From Pyropia haitanensis (taxonomy: Eukaryota; Rhodophyta; Bangiophyceae; Bangiales; Bangiaceae): a stretch of 64,000 nucleotides of DNA. This document shows positions 23,201-36,397 of this stretch, piece after piece (the first letter of the stretch is position 1; every line of letters begins with the position of its first letter). A model generated the notes under the pieces. The model did no database searches. It worked only from the letters and a program-made list of their open reading frames with translations, and was not told the DNA's origin. The stretch lies in NCBI GenBank assembly GCA_008729055.1, contig SDUX01000071.1, positions 100,970 through 164,969 of the forward strand. Reading direction: 5' to 3'. The translations under genes were made by a program, and so were the position numbers.

Positions 23201-24855
23201 AGTGGGCAAACAGGGGGCCAAATTGGAACACAATTGGGCAATTGGGGGCAAGAAGTTTCCAAAACTGCAAAGAAAATTGAGGCGAAAGTCGCCAGAAAGT
23301 GGTCCAACAGTGGCCACAAAGTGCGCCCCGCCACCCAAACTGTCCACTGCGCGTTCCGCCCGTCACACTGGCGTGGACGGTGTGAGGGCGGAACTTTTGT
23401 CGCCGACCGTCACACCTGGCTGTCGGGACCCCCACGTGGCGAAAACCATTCCACAAAATTGACACGTGGAAACCGGCGCTCCACAAAACACTCGTTGCAT
23501 CCAACGGACGCGCCAACGAACGGGTCGGCCAACCACCCCATGCACGACGGTGCGGGTGGAACCTCGGACGTCGAGCGGGCGGATGTATGGCTGGAATAAA
23601 GGATGCGAGCCAATTCGGCCGCCGGAGCGCGTGCTGCATTGCTGTACACGCGAAAGTGGGCAAAAGTGGGCAACAGTGGCCAAAAGTGGGTGAGACGCGG
23701 TCAACCACCCCATGCACGACCGTGGGGGTCGAACCTCGGACATGGAGCGGGCGGATCTATGGCTGGAATGAAGTATGCGCGCCAATTCGGCCGCCGGATG
23801 GTGTGCAGCATCGCTGTAGACGCAAAAGTGGGCAAAAGTGGGCAAAAGTGGGCAAAAGTGGGTAGGAAGTGGGCAAGAAGTGGGCAAAAAGTGGGCAAAC
23901 AGGGGGCCAAATTGGAACACAATTGGGCAATTGGGGGCAAGAAGTTTCCAAAACTGCAAAGAAAATTGAGACGAAAGTCGCCAGAAAGTGTCCAACAGTG
24001 GCCACAAAGTGCGCCCCGCCACCCAAACTGTCCACTGCGCGTTCCGCCCGTCACACTGGCGTGGACGGTGTGAGGGCGGAACTTTTGTCGCCGACCGTCA
24101 CACCTGGCTGTCGGGACCCCCACGTGGCGAAAACCATTCCACAAAATTGACACGTGGAAACCGGCGCTCCACAAAACACTCGTTGCATCCAACGGACGCG
24201 CCAACGAACGGGTCGGCCAACCACCCCATGCACGACGGTGCGGGTGGAACCTCGGACGTCGAGCGGGCGGATGTATGGCTGGAATAAAGGATGCGAGCCA
24301 ATTCGGCCGCCGGAGCGCGTGCTGCATTGCTGTACACGCGAAAGTGGGCAAAAGTGGGCAACAGTGGCCAAAAGTGGGTGAGACGCGGTCAACCACCCCA
24401 TGCACGACCGTGGGGGTCGAACCTCGGACATGGAGCGGGCGGATCTATGGCTGGAATGAAGTATGCGCGCCAATTCGGCCGCCGGATGGTGTGCAGCATC
24501 GCTGTAGACGCAAAAGTGGGCAAAAGTGGGCAAAAGTGGGCAAAAGTGGGTAGGAAGTGGGCAAGAAGTGGGCAAAAAGTGGCAAACAGGGGGCCAAATT
24601 GGAACACAATTGGGCAATTGGGGCAAGAAGTTTCCAAAACTGCAAAGAAATTGAGGCGAAAGTCGCCAGAAAGTCGTCCAACAGTGGCCACAAAGTGCGC
24701 CCCGCCACCAAACTGTCCACTGCGCGTTCCGCCCGTCACACTGGCGTGGACGGTGTGAGGGCGGAACTTTTGTCGCCGACCGTCACACCTGGCTGTCGGG
24801 ACCCCCACGTGGCGAAAACCATTCCACAAAATTGACACGTGGAAACCGGCGCTCC
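14262..24855. repeat. Homogeneous subfamily B block
   Basis: Phase markers run 14509, 15198, 15887 and on to 23466 at exactly 689 bp, then 24154 and 24839. Fixed B states: GATGCGAGCC, CAGTGGCCAAAAG, GAGACGCGGTCAACC, GAAGTATGCGC, GATGGTGTGC, TTGGAACAC, AAGTTTCC, TGGCGAAAACC and GTGGAAACC. The only recurrent variant I see is GAGGCG against GAGACG in the tail (GAGACG near 15010, 20522, 22590 and 23968). Seven consecutive units from about 15600 to 20400 appear identical. A burst of indels marks 24582-24720, just before the N gap. Confidence 0.92.
16645..17333. repeat. Representative complete B monomer (689 bp)
   Basis: This unit has the same layout and length as the A unit, with about ten fixed substitutions and no fixed indel. 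One substitution (GTGGGC to GTGGCC) removes the fourth GGG run of G-cluster 1. CGGTCAACC replaces CGGCCTACC. The s2 B-box-like element, the CACGTG pair and the stem-loop region are unchanged. Confidence 0.92.
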
Positions 24856-25835
24856 NNNNNNNNNNNNNNNNNNNNNNNNNNNNNNNNNNNNNNNNNNNNN
24901 NNNNNNNNNNNNNNNNNNNNNNNNNNNNNNNNNNNNNNNNNNNNNNNNNNNNNNNNNNNNNNNNNNNNNNNNNNNNNNNNNNNNNNNNNNNNNNNNNNNN
25001 NNNNNNNNNNNNNNNNNNNNNNNNNNNNNNNNNNNNNNNNNNNNNNNNNNNNNNNNNNNNNNNNNNNNNNNNNNNNNNNNNNNNNNNNNNNNNNNNNNNN
25101 NNNNNNNNNNNNNNNNNNNNNNNNNNNNNNNNNNNNNNNNNNNNNNNNNNNNNNNNNNNNNNNNNNNNNNNNNNNNNNNNNNNNNNNNNNNNNNNNNNNN
25201 NNNNNNNNNNNNNNNNNNNNNNNNNNNNNNNNNNNNNNNNNNNNNNNNNNNNNNNNNNNNNNNNNNNNNNNNNNNNNNNNNNNNNNNNNNNNNNNNNNNN
25301 NNNNNNNNNNNNNNNNNNNNNNNNNNNNNNNNNNNNNNNNNNNNNNNNNNNNNNNNNNNNNNNNNNNNNNNNNNNNNNNNNNNNNNNNNNNNNNNNNNNN
25401 NNNNNNNNNNNNNNNNNNNNNNNNNNNNNNNNNNNNNNNNNNNNNNNNNNNNNNNNNNNNNNNNNNNNNNNNNNNNNNNNNNNNNNNNNNNNNNNNNNNN
25501 NNNNNNNNNNNNNNNNNNNNNNNNNNNNNNNNNNNNNNNNNNNNNNNNNNNNNNNNNNNNNNNNNNNNNNNNNNNNNNNNNNNNNNNNNNNNNNNNNNNN
25601 NNNNNNNNNNNNNNNNNNNNNNNNNNNNNNNNNNNNNNNNNNNNNNNNNNNNNNNNNNNNNNNNNNNNNNNNNNNNNNNNNNNNNNNNNNNNNNNNNNNN
25701 NNNNNNNNNNNNNNNNNNNNNNNNNNNNNNNNNNNNNNNNNNNNNNNNNNNNNNNNNNNNNNNNNNNNNNNNNNNNNNNNNNNNNNNNNNNNNNNNNNNN
25801 NNNNNNNNNNNNNNNNNNNNNNNNNNNNNNNNNNN
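24856..25835. other. Assembly gap of 980 N
   Basis: The left flank ends at GGCGCTCC and the right flank starts at TCCACAAAAC, so the two edges meet at the same monomer phase with a 3-bp overlap. An in-phase gap would be 686 bp (one unit) or 1375 bp (two units), and 980 fits neither. The size is therefore probably an estimate, or unseen irregular units lie inside. It should be read as unknown satellite sequence. Confidence 0.97.
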
Positions 25836-28800
25836 TCCACAAAACACTCGTTGCATCCAACGGACGCGCCAACGAAACGGGTCGGCCAACCACCCCATGC
25901 ACGACGGTGCGGGTGGAACCTCGGACGTCGAGCGGGCGGATGTATGGCTGGAATAAAGGATGCGAGCCAATTCGGCCGCCGGAGCGCGTGCTGCATTGCT
26001 GTACACGCGAAAGTGGGCAAAAGTGGGCAACAGTGGCCAAAAGTGGGTGAGACGCGGTCAACCACCCCATGCACGACCGTGGGGGTCGAACCTCGGACAT
26101 GGAGCGGGCGGATCTATGGCTGGAATGAAGTATGCGCGCCAATTCGGCCGCCGGATGGTGTGCAGCATCGCTGTAGACGCAAAAGTGGGCAAAAGTGGGC
26201 AAAAGTGGGCAAAAGTGGGTAGGAAGTGGGCAAGAAGTGGGCAAAAAGTGGGCAAACAGGGGGCCAAATTGGACACAATTGGGCAATTGGGGGCAAGAAG
26301 TTTCCAAAACTGCAAAGAAAATTGAGGCGAAAGTCGCCAGAAAGTGGTCCAACAGTGGCCACAAAGTGCGCCCGCCACCCAAACTGTCCACTGCGCGTTC
26401 CGCCCGTCACACTGGCGTGGACGGTGTGAGGGCGGAACTTTTGTCGCCGACCGTCACACCTGGCTGTCGGACCCCCACGTGGCGAAAACCATTCCACAAA
26501 ATTGACACGTGGAAACCGGCGCTCCACAAAACACTCGTTGCATCCAACGGACGCGCCAACGAACGGGTCGGCCAACCACCCCATGCACGACGGTGCGGGT
26601 GGAACCTCGGACGTCGAGCGGGCGGATGTATGGCTGGAATAAAGGATGCGAGCCAATTCGGCCGCCGGAGCGCGTGCTGCATTGCTGTACACGCGAAAGT
26701 GGGCAAAAGTGGGCAACAGTGGCCAAAAGTGGGTGAGACGCGGTCAACCACCCCATGCACGACCGTGGGGGTCGAACCTCGGACATGGAGCGGGCGGATC
26801 TATGGCTGGAATGAAGTATGCGCGCCAATTCGGCCGCCGGATGGTGTGCAGCATCGCTGTAGACGCAAAAGTGGGCAAAAGTGGGCAAAAGTGGGCAAAA
26901 GTGGGTAGGAAGTGGGCAAGAAGTGGGCAAAAAGTGGGCAAACAGGGGGCCAAATTGGAGCACAATTGGGCAATTGGGGGCAAGAAGTTTCCAAAACTGC
27001 AAAGAAAATTGAGGCGAAAGTCGCCAGAAAGTGGTCCAACAGTGGCCACAAAGTGCGCCCCGCCACCCAAACTGTCCACTGCGCGTTCCGCCCGTCACAC
27101 TGGCGTGGACGGTGTGAGGGCGGAACTTTTGTCGCCGACCGTCACACCTGGCTGTCGGGACCCCCACGTGGCGAAAACCATTCCACAAAATTGACACGTG
27201 GAAACCGGCGCTCCACAAAACACTCGTTGCATCCAACGGACGCGCCAACGAACGGGTCGGCCAACCACCCCATGCACGACGGTGCGGGTGGAACCTCGGA
27301 CGTCGAGCGGGCGGATGTATGGCTGGAATAAAGGATGCGAGCCAATTCGGCCGCCGGAGCGCGTGCTGCATTGCTGTACACGCGAAAGTGGGCAAAAGTG
27401 GGCAACAGTGGCCAAAAGTGGGTGAGACGCGGTCAACCACCCATGCACGACCGTGGGGGTCGAACCTCGGACATGGAGCGGGCGGATCTATGGCTGGAAT
27501 GAAGTATGCGCGCCAATTCGGCCGCCGGATGGTGTGCAGCATCGCTGTAGACGCAAAAGTGGGCAAAAGTGGGCAAAAGTGGGCAAAAGTGGGTAGGAAG
27601 TGGGCAAGAAGTGGGCAAAAAGTGGGCAAACAGGGGGCCAAATTGGAACACAATTGGGCAATTGGGGGCAAGAAGTTTCCAAAACTGCAAAAATTGAGAC
27701 GAAAGTCGCCAGAAAGTGGTCCAACAGTGGCCACAAAGTGCGCCCCGCCACCCAAACTGTCCACTGCGCGTTCCGCCCGTCACACTGGCGTGGACGGTGT
27801 GAGGGCGGAACTTTTGTCGCCGACCGTCACACCTGGCTGTCGGGACCCCCACGTGGCGAAAACCATTCCACAAAATTGACACGTGGAAACCGGCGCTCCA
27901 CAAAACACTCGTTGCATCCAACGGACGCGCCAACGAACGGGTCGGCCAACCACCCCATGCACGACGGTGCGGGTGGAACCTCGGACGTCGAGCGGGCGGA
28001 TGTATGGCTGGAAAAAGGATGCGAGCCAATTCGGCCGCCGGAGCGCGTGCTGCATTGCTGTACACGCGAAAGTGGGCAAAAGTGGGCAACAGTGGCCAAA
28101 AGTGGGTGAGACGCGGTCAACCACCCATGCACGACCGTGGGGGTCGAACCTCGGACATGGAGCGGGCGGATCTATGGCTGGAATGAAGTATGCGCGCCAA
28201 TTCGGCCGCCGGATGGTGTGCAGCATCGCTGTAGACGCAAAAGTGGGCAAAAGTGGGCAAAAGTGGGCAAAAGTGGGTAGGAAGTGGGCAAGAAGTGGGC
28301 AAAAAGTGGGCAAACAGGGGGCCAAATTGGAACACAATTGGGCAATTGGGGGCAAGAAGTTTCCAAAACTGCAAAGAAAATTGAGACGAAAGTCGCCAGA
28401 AAGTGGTCCAACAGTGGCCACAAAGTGCGCCCCGCCACCCAAACTGTCCACTGCGCGTTCCGCCCGTCACACTGGCGTGGACGGTGTGAGGGCGGAACTT
28501 TTGTCGCCGACCGTCACACCTGGCTGTCGGGACCCCCACGTGGCGAAAACCATTCCACAAAATTGACACGTGGAAACCGGCGCTCCACAAAACACTCGTT
28601 GCATCCAACGGACGCGCCAACGAACGGGTCGGCCAACCACCCATGCACGACGGTGCGGGTGGAACCTCGGACGTCGAGCGGGCGGATGTATGGCTGGAAT
28701 AAAGGATGCGAGCCAATTCGGCCGCCGGAGCGCGTGCTGCATTGCTGTACACGCGAAAGTGGGCAAAAGTGGGCAACAGTGGCCAAAAGTGGGTGAGACG

Positions 28801-31800
28801 CGGTCAACCACCCCATGCACGACCGTGGGGGAACCTCGGACATGGAGCGGGCGGATCTATGGCTGGAATGAAGTATGCGCGCCAATTCGGCCGCCGGATG
28901 GTGTGCAGCATCGCTGTAGACGCAAAAGTGGGCAAAAGTGGGCAAAAGTGGGCAAAAGTGGGTAGGAAGTGGGCAAGAAGTGGGCAAAAAGTGGGCAAAC
29001 AGGGGGCCAAATTGGAACACAATTGGGCAATTGGGGGCAAGAAGTTTCCAAAACTGCAAAGAAAATTGAGACGAAAGTCGCCAGAAAGTGGTCCAACAGT
29101 GGCCACAAAGTGCGCCCCGCCACCCAAACTGTCCACTGCGCGTTCCGCCCGTCACACTGGCGTGGACGGTGAGGGCGGAACTTTTGTCGCCGACCGTCAC
29201 ACCTGGCTGTCGGGACCCCCACGTGGCGAAAACCATTCCACAAAATTGACACGTGGAAACCGGCGCTCCACAAAACACTCGTTGCATCCAACGGACGCGC
29301 CAACGAACGGGTCGGCCAACCACCCCATGCACGACGGTGCGGGTGGAACCTCGGACGTCGAGCGGGCGGATGTATGGCTGGAATAAAGGATGCGAGCCAA
29401 TTCGGCCGCCGGAGCGCGTGCTGCATTGCTGTACACGCGAAAGTGGGCAAAAGTGGGCAACAGTGGCCAAAAGTGGGTGAGACGCGGTCAACCACCCCAT
29501 GCACGACCGTGGGGGTCGAACCTCGGACATGGAGCGGGCGGATCTATGGCTGGAATGAAGTATGCGCGCCAATTCGGCCGCCGGATGGTGTGCAGCATCG
29601 CTGTAGACGCAAAAGTGGGCAAAAGTGGGCAAAAGTGGGCAAAAGTGGGTAGGAAGTGGGCAAGAAGTGGGCAAAAAGTGGGCAAACAGGGGGCCAAATT
29701 GGACACAATTGGGCAATTGGGGGCAAGAAGTTTCCAAAACTGCAAAGAAAATTGAGACGAAAGTCGCCAGAAAAGTGGTCCAACAGTGGCCACAAAGTGC
29801 GCCCCGCCACCCAAACTGTCCACTGCGCGTTCCGCCCGTCACACTGGCGTGGACGGTGTGAGGGCGGAACTTTTGTCGCCGACCGTCACACCTGGCTGTC
29901 GGGACCCCCACGTGGCGAAAACCATTCCACAAAATTGACACGTGGAAACCGGCGCTCCACAAAACACTCGTTGCATCCAACGGACGCGCCAACGAACGGG
30001 TCGGCCAACCACCCCATGCACGACGGTGCGGGTGGAACCTCGGACGTCGAGCGGGCGGATGTATGGCTGGAATAAAGGATGCGAGCCAATTCGGCCGCCG
30101 GAGCGCGTGCTGCATTGCTGTACACGCGAAAGTGGGCAAAAGTGGGCAACAGTGGCCAAAAGTGGGTGAGACGCGGTCAACCACCCCATGCACGACCGTG
30201 GGGGTCGAACCTCGGACATGGAGCGGGCGGATCTATGGCTGGAATGAAGTATGCGCGCCAATTCGGCCGCCGGATGGTGTGCAGCATCGCTGTAGACGCA
30301 AAAGTGGGCAAAAGTGGGCAAAAGTGGGCAAAAGTGGGTAGGAAGTGGGCAAGAAGTGGGCAAAAAGTGGGCAAACAGGGGGCCAAATTGGACACAATTG
30401 GGCAATTGGGGGCAAGAAGTTTCCAAAACTGCAAAGAAAAGACGAAAGTCGCCAGAAAGTGGTCCAACAGTGGCCACAAAGTGCGCCCCGCCACCCAAAC
30501 TGTCCACTGCGCGTTCCGCCCGTCACACTGGCGTGGACGGTGTGAGGGCGGAACTTTTGTCGCCGACCGTCACACCTGGCTGTCGGGACCCCCACGTGGC
30601 GAAAACCATTCCACAAAATTGACACGTGGAAACCGGCGCTCCACAAAACACTCGTTGCATCCAACGGACGCGCCAACGAACGGGTCGGCCAACCACCCCA
30701 TGCACGACGGTGCGGGTGGAACCTCGGACGTCGAGCGGGCGGATGTATGGCTGGAATAAAGGATGCGAGCCAATTCGGCCGCCGGAGCGCGTGCTGCATT
30801 GCTGTACACGCGAAAGTGGGCAAAAGTGGGCAACAGTGGCCAAAAGTGGGTGAGACGCGGTCAACCACCCCATGCACGACCGTGGGGGTCGAACCTCGGA
30901 CATGGAGCGGGCGGATCTATGGCTGGAATGAAGTATGCGCGCCAATTCGGCCGCCGGATGGTGTGCAGCATCGCTGTAGACGCAAAAGTGGGCAAAAGTG
31001 GGCAAAAGTGGGCAAAAGTGGGTAGGAAGTGGGCAAGAAGTGGGCAAAAAGTGGGCAAACAGGGGGCCAAATTGGGACACAATTGGGCAATTGGGGGCAA
31101 GAAGTTTCCAAAACTGCAAAGAAAATTGAGACGAAAGTCGCCAGAAAGTGGTCCAACAGTGGCCACAAAGTGCGCCCCGCCACCCAAACTGTCCACTGCG
31201 CGTTCCGCCCGTCACACTGGCGTGGACGGTGTGAGGGCGGAACTTTTGTCGCCGACCGTCACACCTGGCTGTCGGGACCCCCACGTGGCGAAAACCATTC
31301 CACAAAATTGACACGTGGAAACCGGCGCTCCACAAAACACTCGTTGCATCCAACGGACGCGCCAACGAACGGGTCGGCCAACCACCCCATGCACGACGGT
31401 GCGGGTGGAACCTCGGACGTCGAGCGGGCGGATGTATGGCTGGAATAAAGGATGCGAGCCAATTCGGCCGCCGGAGCGCGTGCTGCATTGCTGTACACGC
31501 GAAAGTGGGCAAAAGTGGGCAACAGTGGCCAAAAGTGGGTGAGACGCGGTCAACCACCCCATGCACGACCGTGGGGGTCGAACCTCGGACATGGAGCGGG
31601 CGGATCTATGGCTGGAATGAAGTATGCGCGCCAATTCGGCCGCCGGATGGTGTGCAGCATCGCTGTAGACGCAAAAGTGGGCAAAAGTGGGCAAAAGGGG
31701 CAAAAGTGGGTAGGAAGTGGGCAAGAAGTGGGCAAAAAGTGGGCAAACAGGGGGCCAAATTGGAACACAATTGGGCAATTGGGGGCAAGAAGTTTCCAAA

Positions 31801-34800
31801 ACTGCAAAGAAAATTGAGCGAAAGTCGCCAGAAAGTGGTCCAACAGTGGCCACAAAGTGCGCCCCGCCACCCAAACTGTCCACTGCGCGTTCCGCCCGTC
31901 ACACTGGCGTGGACGGTGTGAGGGCGGAACTTTTGTCGCCGACCGTCACACCTGGCTGTCGGGACCCCCACGTGGCGAAAACCATTCCACAAAATTGACA
32001 CGTGGAAACCGGCGCTCCACAAAACACTCGTTGCATCCAACGGACGCGCCAACGAACGGGTCGGCCAACCACCCCATGCACGACGGTGCGGGTGGAACCT
32101 CGGACGTCGAGCGGGCGGATGTATGGCTGGAATAAAGGATGCGAGCCAATTCGGCCGCCGGAGCGCGTGCTGCATTGCTGTACACGCGAAAGTGGGCAAA
32201 AGTGGGCAACAGTGGCCAAAAGTGGGTGAGACGCGGTCAACCACCCCATGCACGACCGTGGGGGTCGAACCTCGGACATGGAGCGGGCGGATCTATGGCT
32301 GGAATGAAGTATGCGCGCCAATTCGGCCGCCGGATGGTGTGCAGCATCGCTGTAGACGCAAAAGTGGGCAAAAGTGGGGCAAAAGTGGGCAAAAGTGGGT
32401 AGGAAGTGGGCAAGAAGTGGGCAAAAAGTGGGCAAACAGGGGGCCAAATTGGAACACAATTGGGCAATTGGGGGCAAGAAGTTTCCAAAACTGCAAAGAA
32501 AATTGAGACGAAAGTCGCCAGAAAGTGGTCCAACAGTGGCCACAAAGTGCGCCCCGCCACCCAAACTGTCCACTGCGCGTTCCGCCCGTCACACTGGCGT
32601 GGACGGTGTGAGGGCGGAACTTTTGTCGCCGACCGTCACACCTGGCTGTCGGGACCCCCACGTGGCGAAAACCATTCCACAAAATTGACACGTGGAAACC
32701 GGCGCTCCACAAAACACTCGTTGCATCCAACGGACGCGCCAACGAACGGGTCGGCCAACCACCCCATGCACGACGGTGCGGGTGGAACCTCGGACGTCGA
32801 GCGGGCGGATGTATGGCTGGAATAAAGGATGCGAGCCAATTCGGCCGCCGGAGCGCGTGCTGCATTGCTGTACACGCGAAAGTGGGCAAAAGTGGGCAAC
32901 AGTGGCCAAAAGTGGGTGAGACGCGGTCAACCACCCCATGCACGACCGTGGGGGTCGAACCTCGGACATGGAGCGGGCGGATCTATGGCTGGAATGAAGT
33001 ATGCGCGCCAATTCGGCCGCCGGATGGTGTGCAGCATCGGCTGTAAGACGCAAAAGTGGGCAAAAGTGGGCAAAAGTGGGCAAAAGTGGGTAGGAAGTGG
33101 GCAAGAAGTGGGCAAAAAGTGGGCAAACAGGGGGGCCAAATTGGAACACAATTGGGCAATTGGGGGCAAGAAGTTTCCCAAAACTGCAAAGAAAATTGAG
33201 ACGAAAGTCGCCAGAAAGTGGTCCAACAGTGGCCACAAAGTGCGCCCCGCCACCCAAACTGTCCACTGCGCGTTCCGCCCGTCACACTGGCGTGGACGGT
33301 GTGAGGGCGGAACTTTTGTCGCCGACCGTCACACCTGGCTGTCGGGACCCCCACGTGGCGAAAACCATTCCACAAAATTGACACGTGGAAACCGGCGCTC
33401 ACAAAAACACTCGTTGCATCCAACGGACGCGCCAACGAACGGGTCGGCCAACCACCCCATGCACGACGGTGCGGGTGGAACCTCGGACGTCGAGCGGGCG
33501 GATGTATGGCTGGAATAAAGGATGCGAGCCAATTCGGCCGCCGGAGCGCGTGCTGCATTGCTGTACACGCGAAAGTGGGCAAAAGTGGGCAACAGTGGCC
33601 AAAAGTGGGTGAGACGCGGTCAACCACCCCATGCACGACCGTGGGGGTCGAACCTCGGACATGGAGCGGGCGGATCTATGGCTGGAATGAAGTATGCGCG
33701 CCAATTCGGCCGCCGGATGGTGTGCAGCATCGCTGTAGACGCAAAAGTGGGCAAAAGTGGGCAAAAGTGGGCAAAAGTGGGTAGGAAGTGGGCAAGAAGT
33801 GGGCAAAAAGTGGGCAAACAGGGGGCCAAATTGGAACACAATTGGGCAATTGGGGGCAAGAAGTTTCCAAAACTGCAAAGAAAATTGAGACGAAAGTCGC
33901 CAGAAAGTGGTCCAACAGTGGCCACAAAGTGCGCCCCGCCACCCAAACTGTCCACTGCGCGTTCCGCCCGTCACACTGGCGTGGACGGTGTGAGGGCGGA
34001 ACTTTTGTCGCCGACCGTCACACCTGGCTGTCGGGACCCCCACGTGGCGAAAACCATTCCACAAAATTGACACGTGGAAACCGGCGCTCCACAAAACACT
34101 CGTTGCATCCAACGGACGCGCCAACGAACGGGTCGGCCAACCACCCCATGCACGACGGTGCGGGTGGAACCTCGGACGTCGAGCGGCGGATGTATGGCTG
34201 GAATAAAGGATGCGAGCCAATTCGGCCGCCGGAGCGCGTGCTGCATTGCTGTACACGCGAAAGTGGGCAAAAGTGGGCAACAGTGGCCAAAAGTGGGTGA
34301 GACGCGGTCAACCACCCCATGCACGACCGTGGGGGTCGAACCTCGGACATGGAGCGGGCGGATCTATGGCTGGAATGAAGTATGCGCGCCAATTCGGCCG
34401 CCGGATGGTGTGCAGCATCGCTGTAGACGCAAAAGTGGGCAAAAGTGGGCAAAAGTGGGCAAAAGTGGGTAGGAAGTGGGCAAGAAGTGGGCAAAAAGTG
34501 GGCAAACAGGGGGCCAAATTGGAACACAATTGGGCAATTGGGGGCAAGAAGTTTCCAAAACTGCAAAGAAAATTGAGACGAAAGTCGCCAGAAAGTGGTC
34601 CAACAGTGGCCACAAAGTGCGCCCCGCCACCCAAACTGTCCACTGCGCGTTCCGCCCGTCACACTGGCGTGGACGGTGTGAGGGCGGAACTTTTGTCGCC
34701 GACCGTCACACCTGGCTGTCGGGACCCCCACGTGGCGAAAACCATTCCACAAAATTGACACGTGGAAACCGGCGCTCCACAAAACACTCGTTGCATCCAA

Positions 34801-36397
34801 CGGACGCGCCAACGAACGGGTCGGCCAACCACCCCATGCACGACGGTGCGGGTGGAACCTCGGACGTCGAGCGGGCGGATGTATGGCTGGAATAAAGGAT
34901 GCGAGCCAATTCGGCCGCCGGAGCGCGTGCTGCATTGCTGTACACGCGAAAGTGGGCAAAAGTGGGCAACAGTGGCCAAAAGTGGGTGAGACGCGGTCAA
35001 CCACCCCATGCACGACCGTGGGGGTCGAACCTCGGACATGGAGCGGCGGATCTATGGCTGGAATGAAGTATGCGCGCCAATTCGGCCGCCGGATGGTGTG
35101 CAGCATCGCTGTAGACGCAAAAGTGGGCAAAAGTGGGCAAAAGTGGGCAAAAGTGGGTAGGAAGTGGGCAAGAAGTGGGCAAAAAGTGGGCAAACAGGGG
35201 GCCAAATTGGAACACAATTGGGCAATTGGGGCAAGAAGTTTCCAAAACTGCAAAGAAAATTGAGACGAAAGTCGCCAGAAAGTGGTCCAACAGTGGCCAC
35301 AAAGTGCGCCCCGCCACCCAAACTGTCCACTGCGCGTTCCGCCCGTCACACTGGCGTGGACGGTGTGAGGGCGGAACTTTTGTCGCCGACCGTCACACCT
35401 GGCTGTCGGGACCCCCACGTGGCGAAAACCATTCCACAAAATTGACACGTGGAAACCGGCGCTCCACAAAACACTCGTTGCATCCAACGGACGCGCCAAC
35501 GAACGGGTCGGCCAACCACCCCATGCACGACGGTGCGGGTGGAACCTCGGACGTCGAGCGGGCGGATGTATGGCTGGAATAAAGGATGCGAGCCAATTCG
35601 GCCGCCGGAGCGCGTGCTGCATTGCTGTACACGCGAAAGTGGGCAAAAGTGGGCAACAGTGGCCAAAAGTGGGTGAGACGCGGTCAACCACCCCATGCAC
35701 GACCGTGGGGGTCGAACCTCGGACATGGAGCGGGCGGATCTATGGCTGGAATGAAGTATGCGCGCCAATTCGGCCGCCGGATGGTGTGCAGCATCGCTGT
35801 AGACGCAAAAGTGGGCAAAAGTGGGCAAAAGTGGGCAAAAGTGGTAGGAAGTGGGCAAGAAGTGGGCAAAAAGTGGGCAAACAGGGGCCAAATTGGAACA
35901 CAATTGGGCAATTGGGGGCAAGAAGTTTCCAAAACTGCAAAGAAAATTTGAACGAAAGTCGCCAGAAAGTGGTCCAACAGTGGCCACAAAGTGCGCCCCG
36001 CCACCCAAACTGTCCACTGCGCGTTCCGCCCGTCACACTGGCGTGGACGGTGTGAGGGCGGAACTTTTGTCGCCGACCGTCACACCTGGCTGTCGGGACC
36101 CCCACGTGGCGAAAACCATTCCACAAAATTGACACGTGGAAACCGGCGCTCCACAAAACACTCGTTGCATCCAACGGACGCGCCAACGAACGGGTCGGCC
36201 AACCACCCCATGCACGACGGTGCGGGTGGAACCTCGGACGTCGAGCGGGCGGATGTATGGCTGGAATAAAGGATGCGAGCCAATTCGGCCGCCGGAGCGC
36301 GTGCTGCATTGCTGTACACGCGAAAGTGGGCAAAAGTGGGCAACAGTGGCCAAAAGTGGGTGAGACGCGGTCAACCACCCCATGCACGACCGTGGGG
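25836..36397. repeat. Subfamily B block with mixed variants
   Basis: Units are of B type, but spacing varies: 689, 685, 687, 683, 689, 684, 689, 687, 690, 693, 689, 688, 687 and 687 between markers at 26509 and 36136. Causes are small: a lost TCG in GTGGGGGAACC near 28828 (which also breaks the B-box-like element), lost TG near 29169, lost ATTG near 30440, extra bases near 33040-33180, GAGCGAAAG near 31818 and GAACGAAAG near 35952. The TTGG..CAC site takes four forms here, unlike the uniform block to the left. Confidence 0.9.

Noticed and set aside
24389..26391. Open frames of 370 to 560 codons across the first N gap
   Set aside because: They only stay open because N cannot form stop codons, and most of their length is undetermined.
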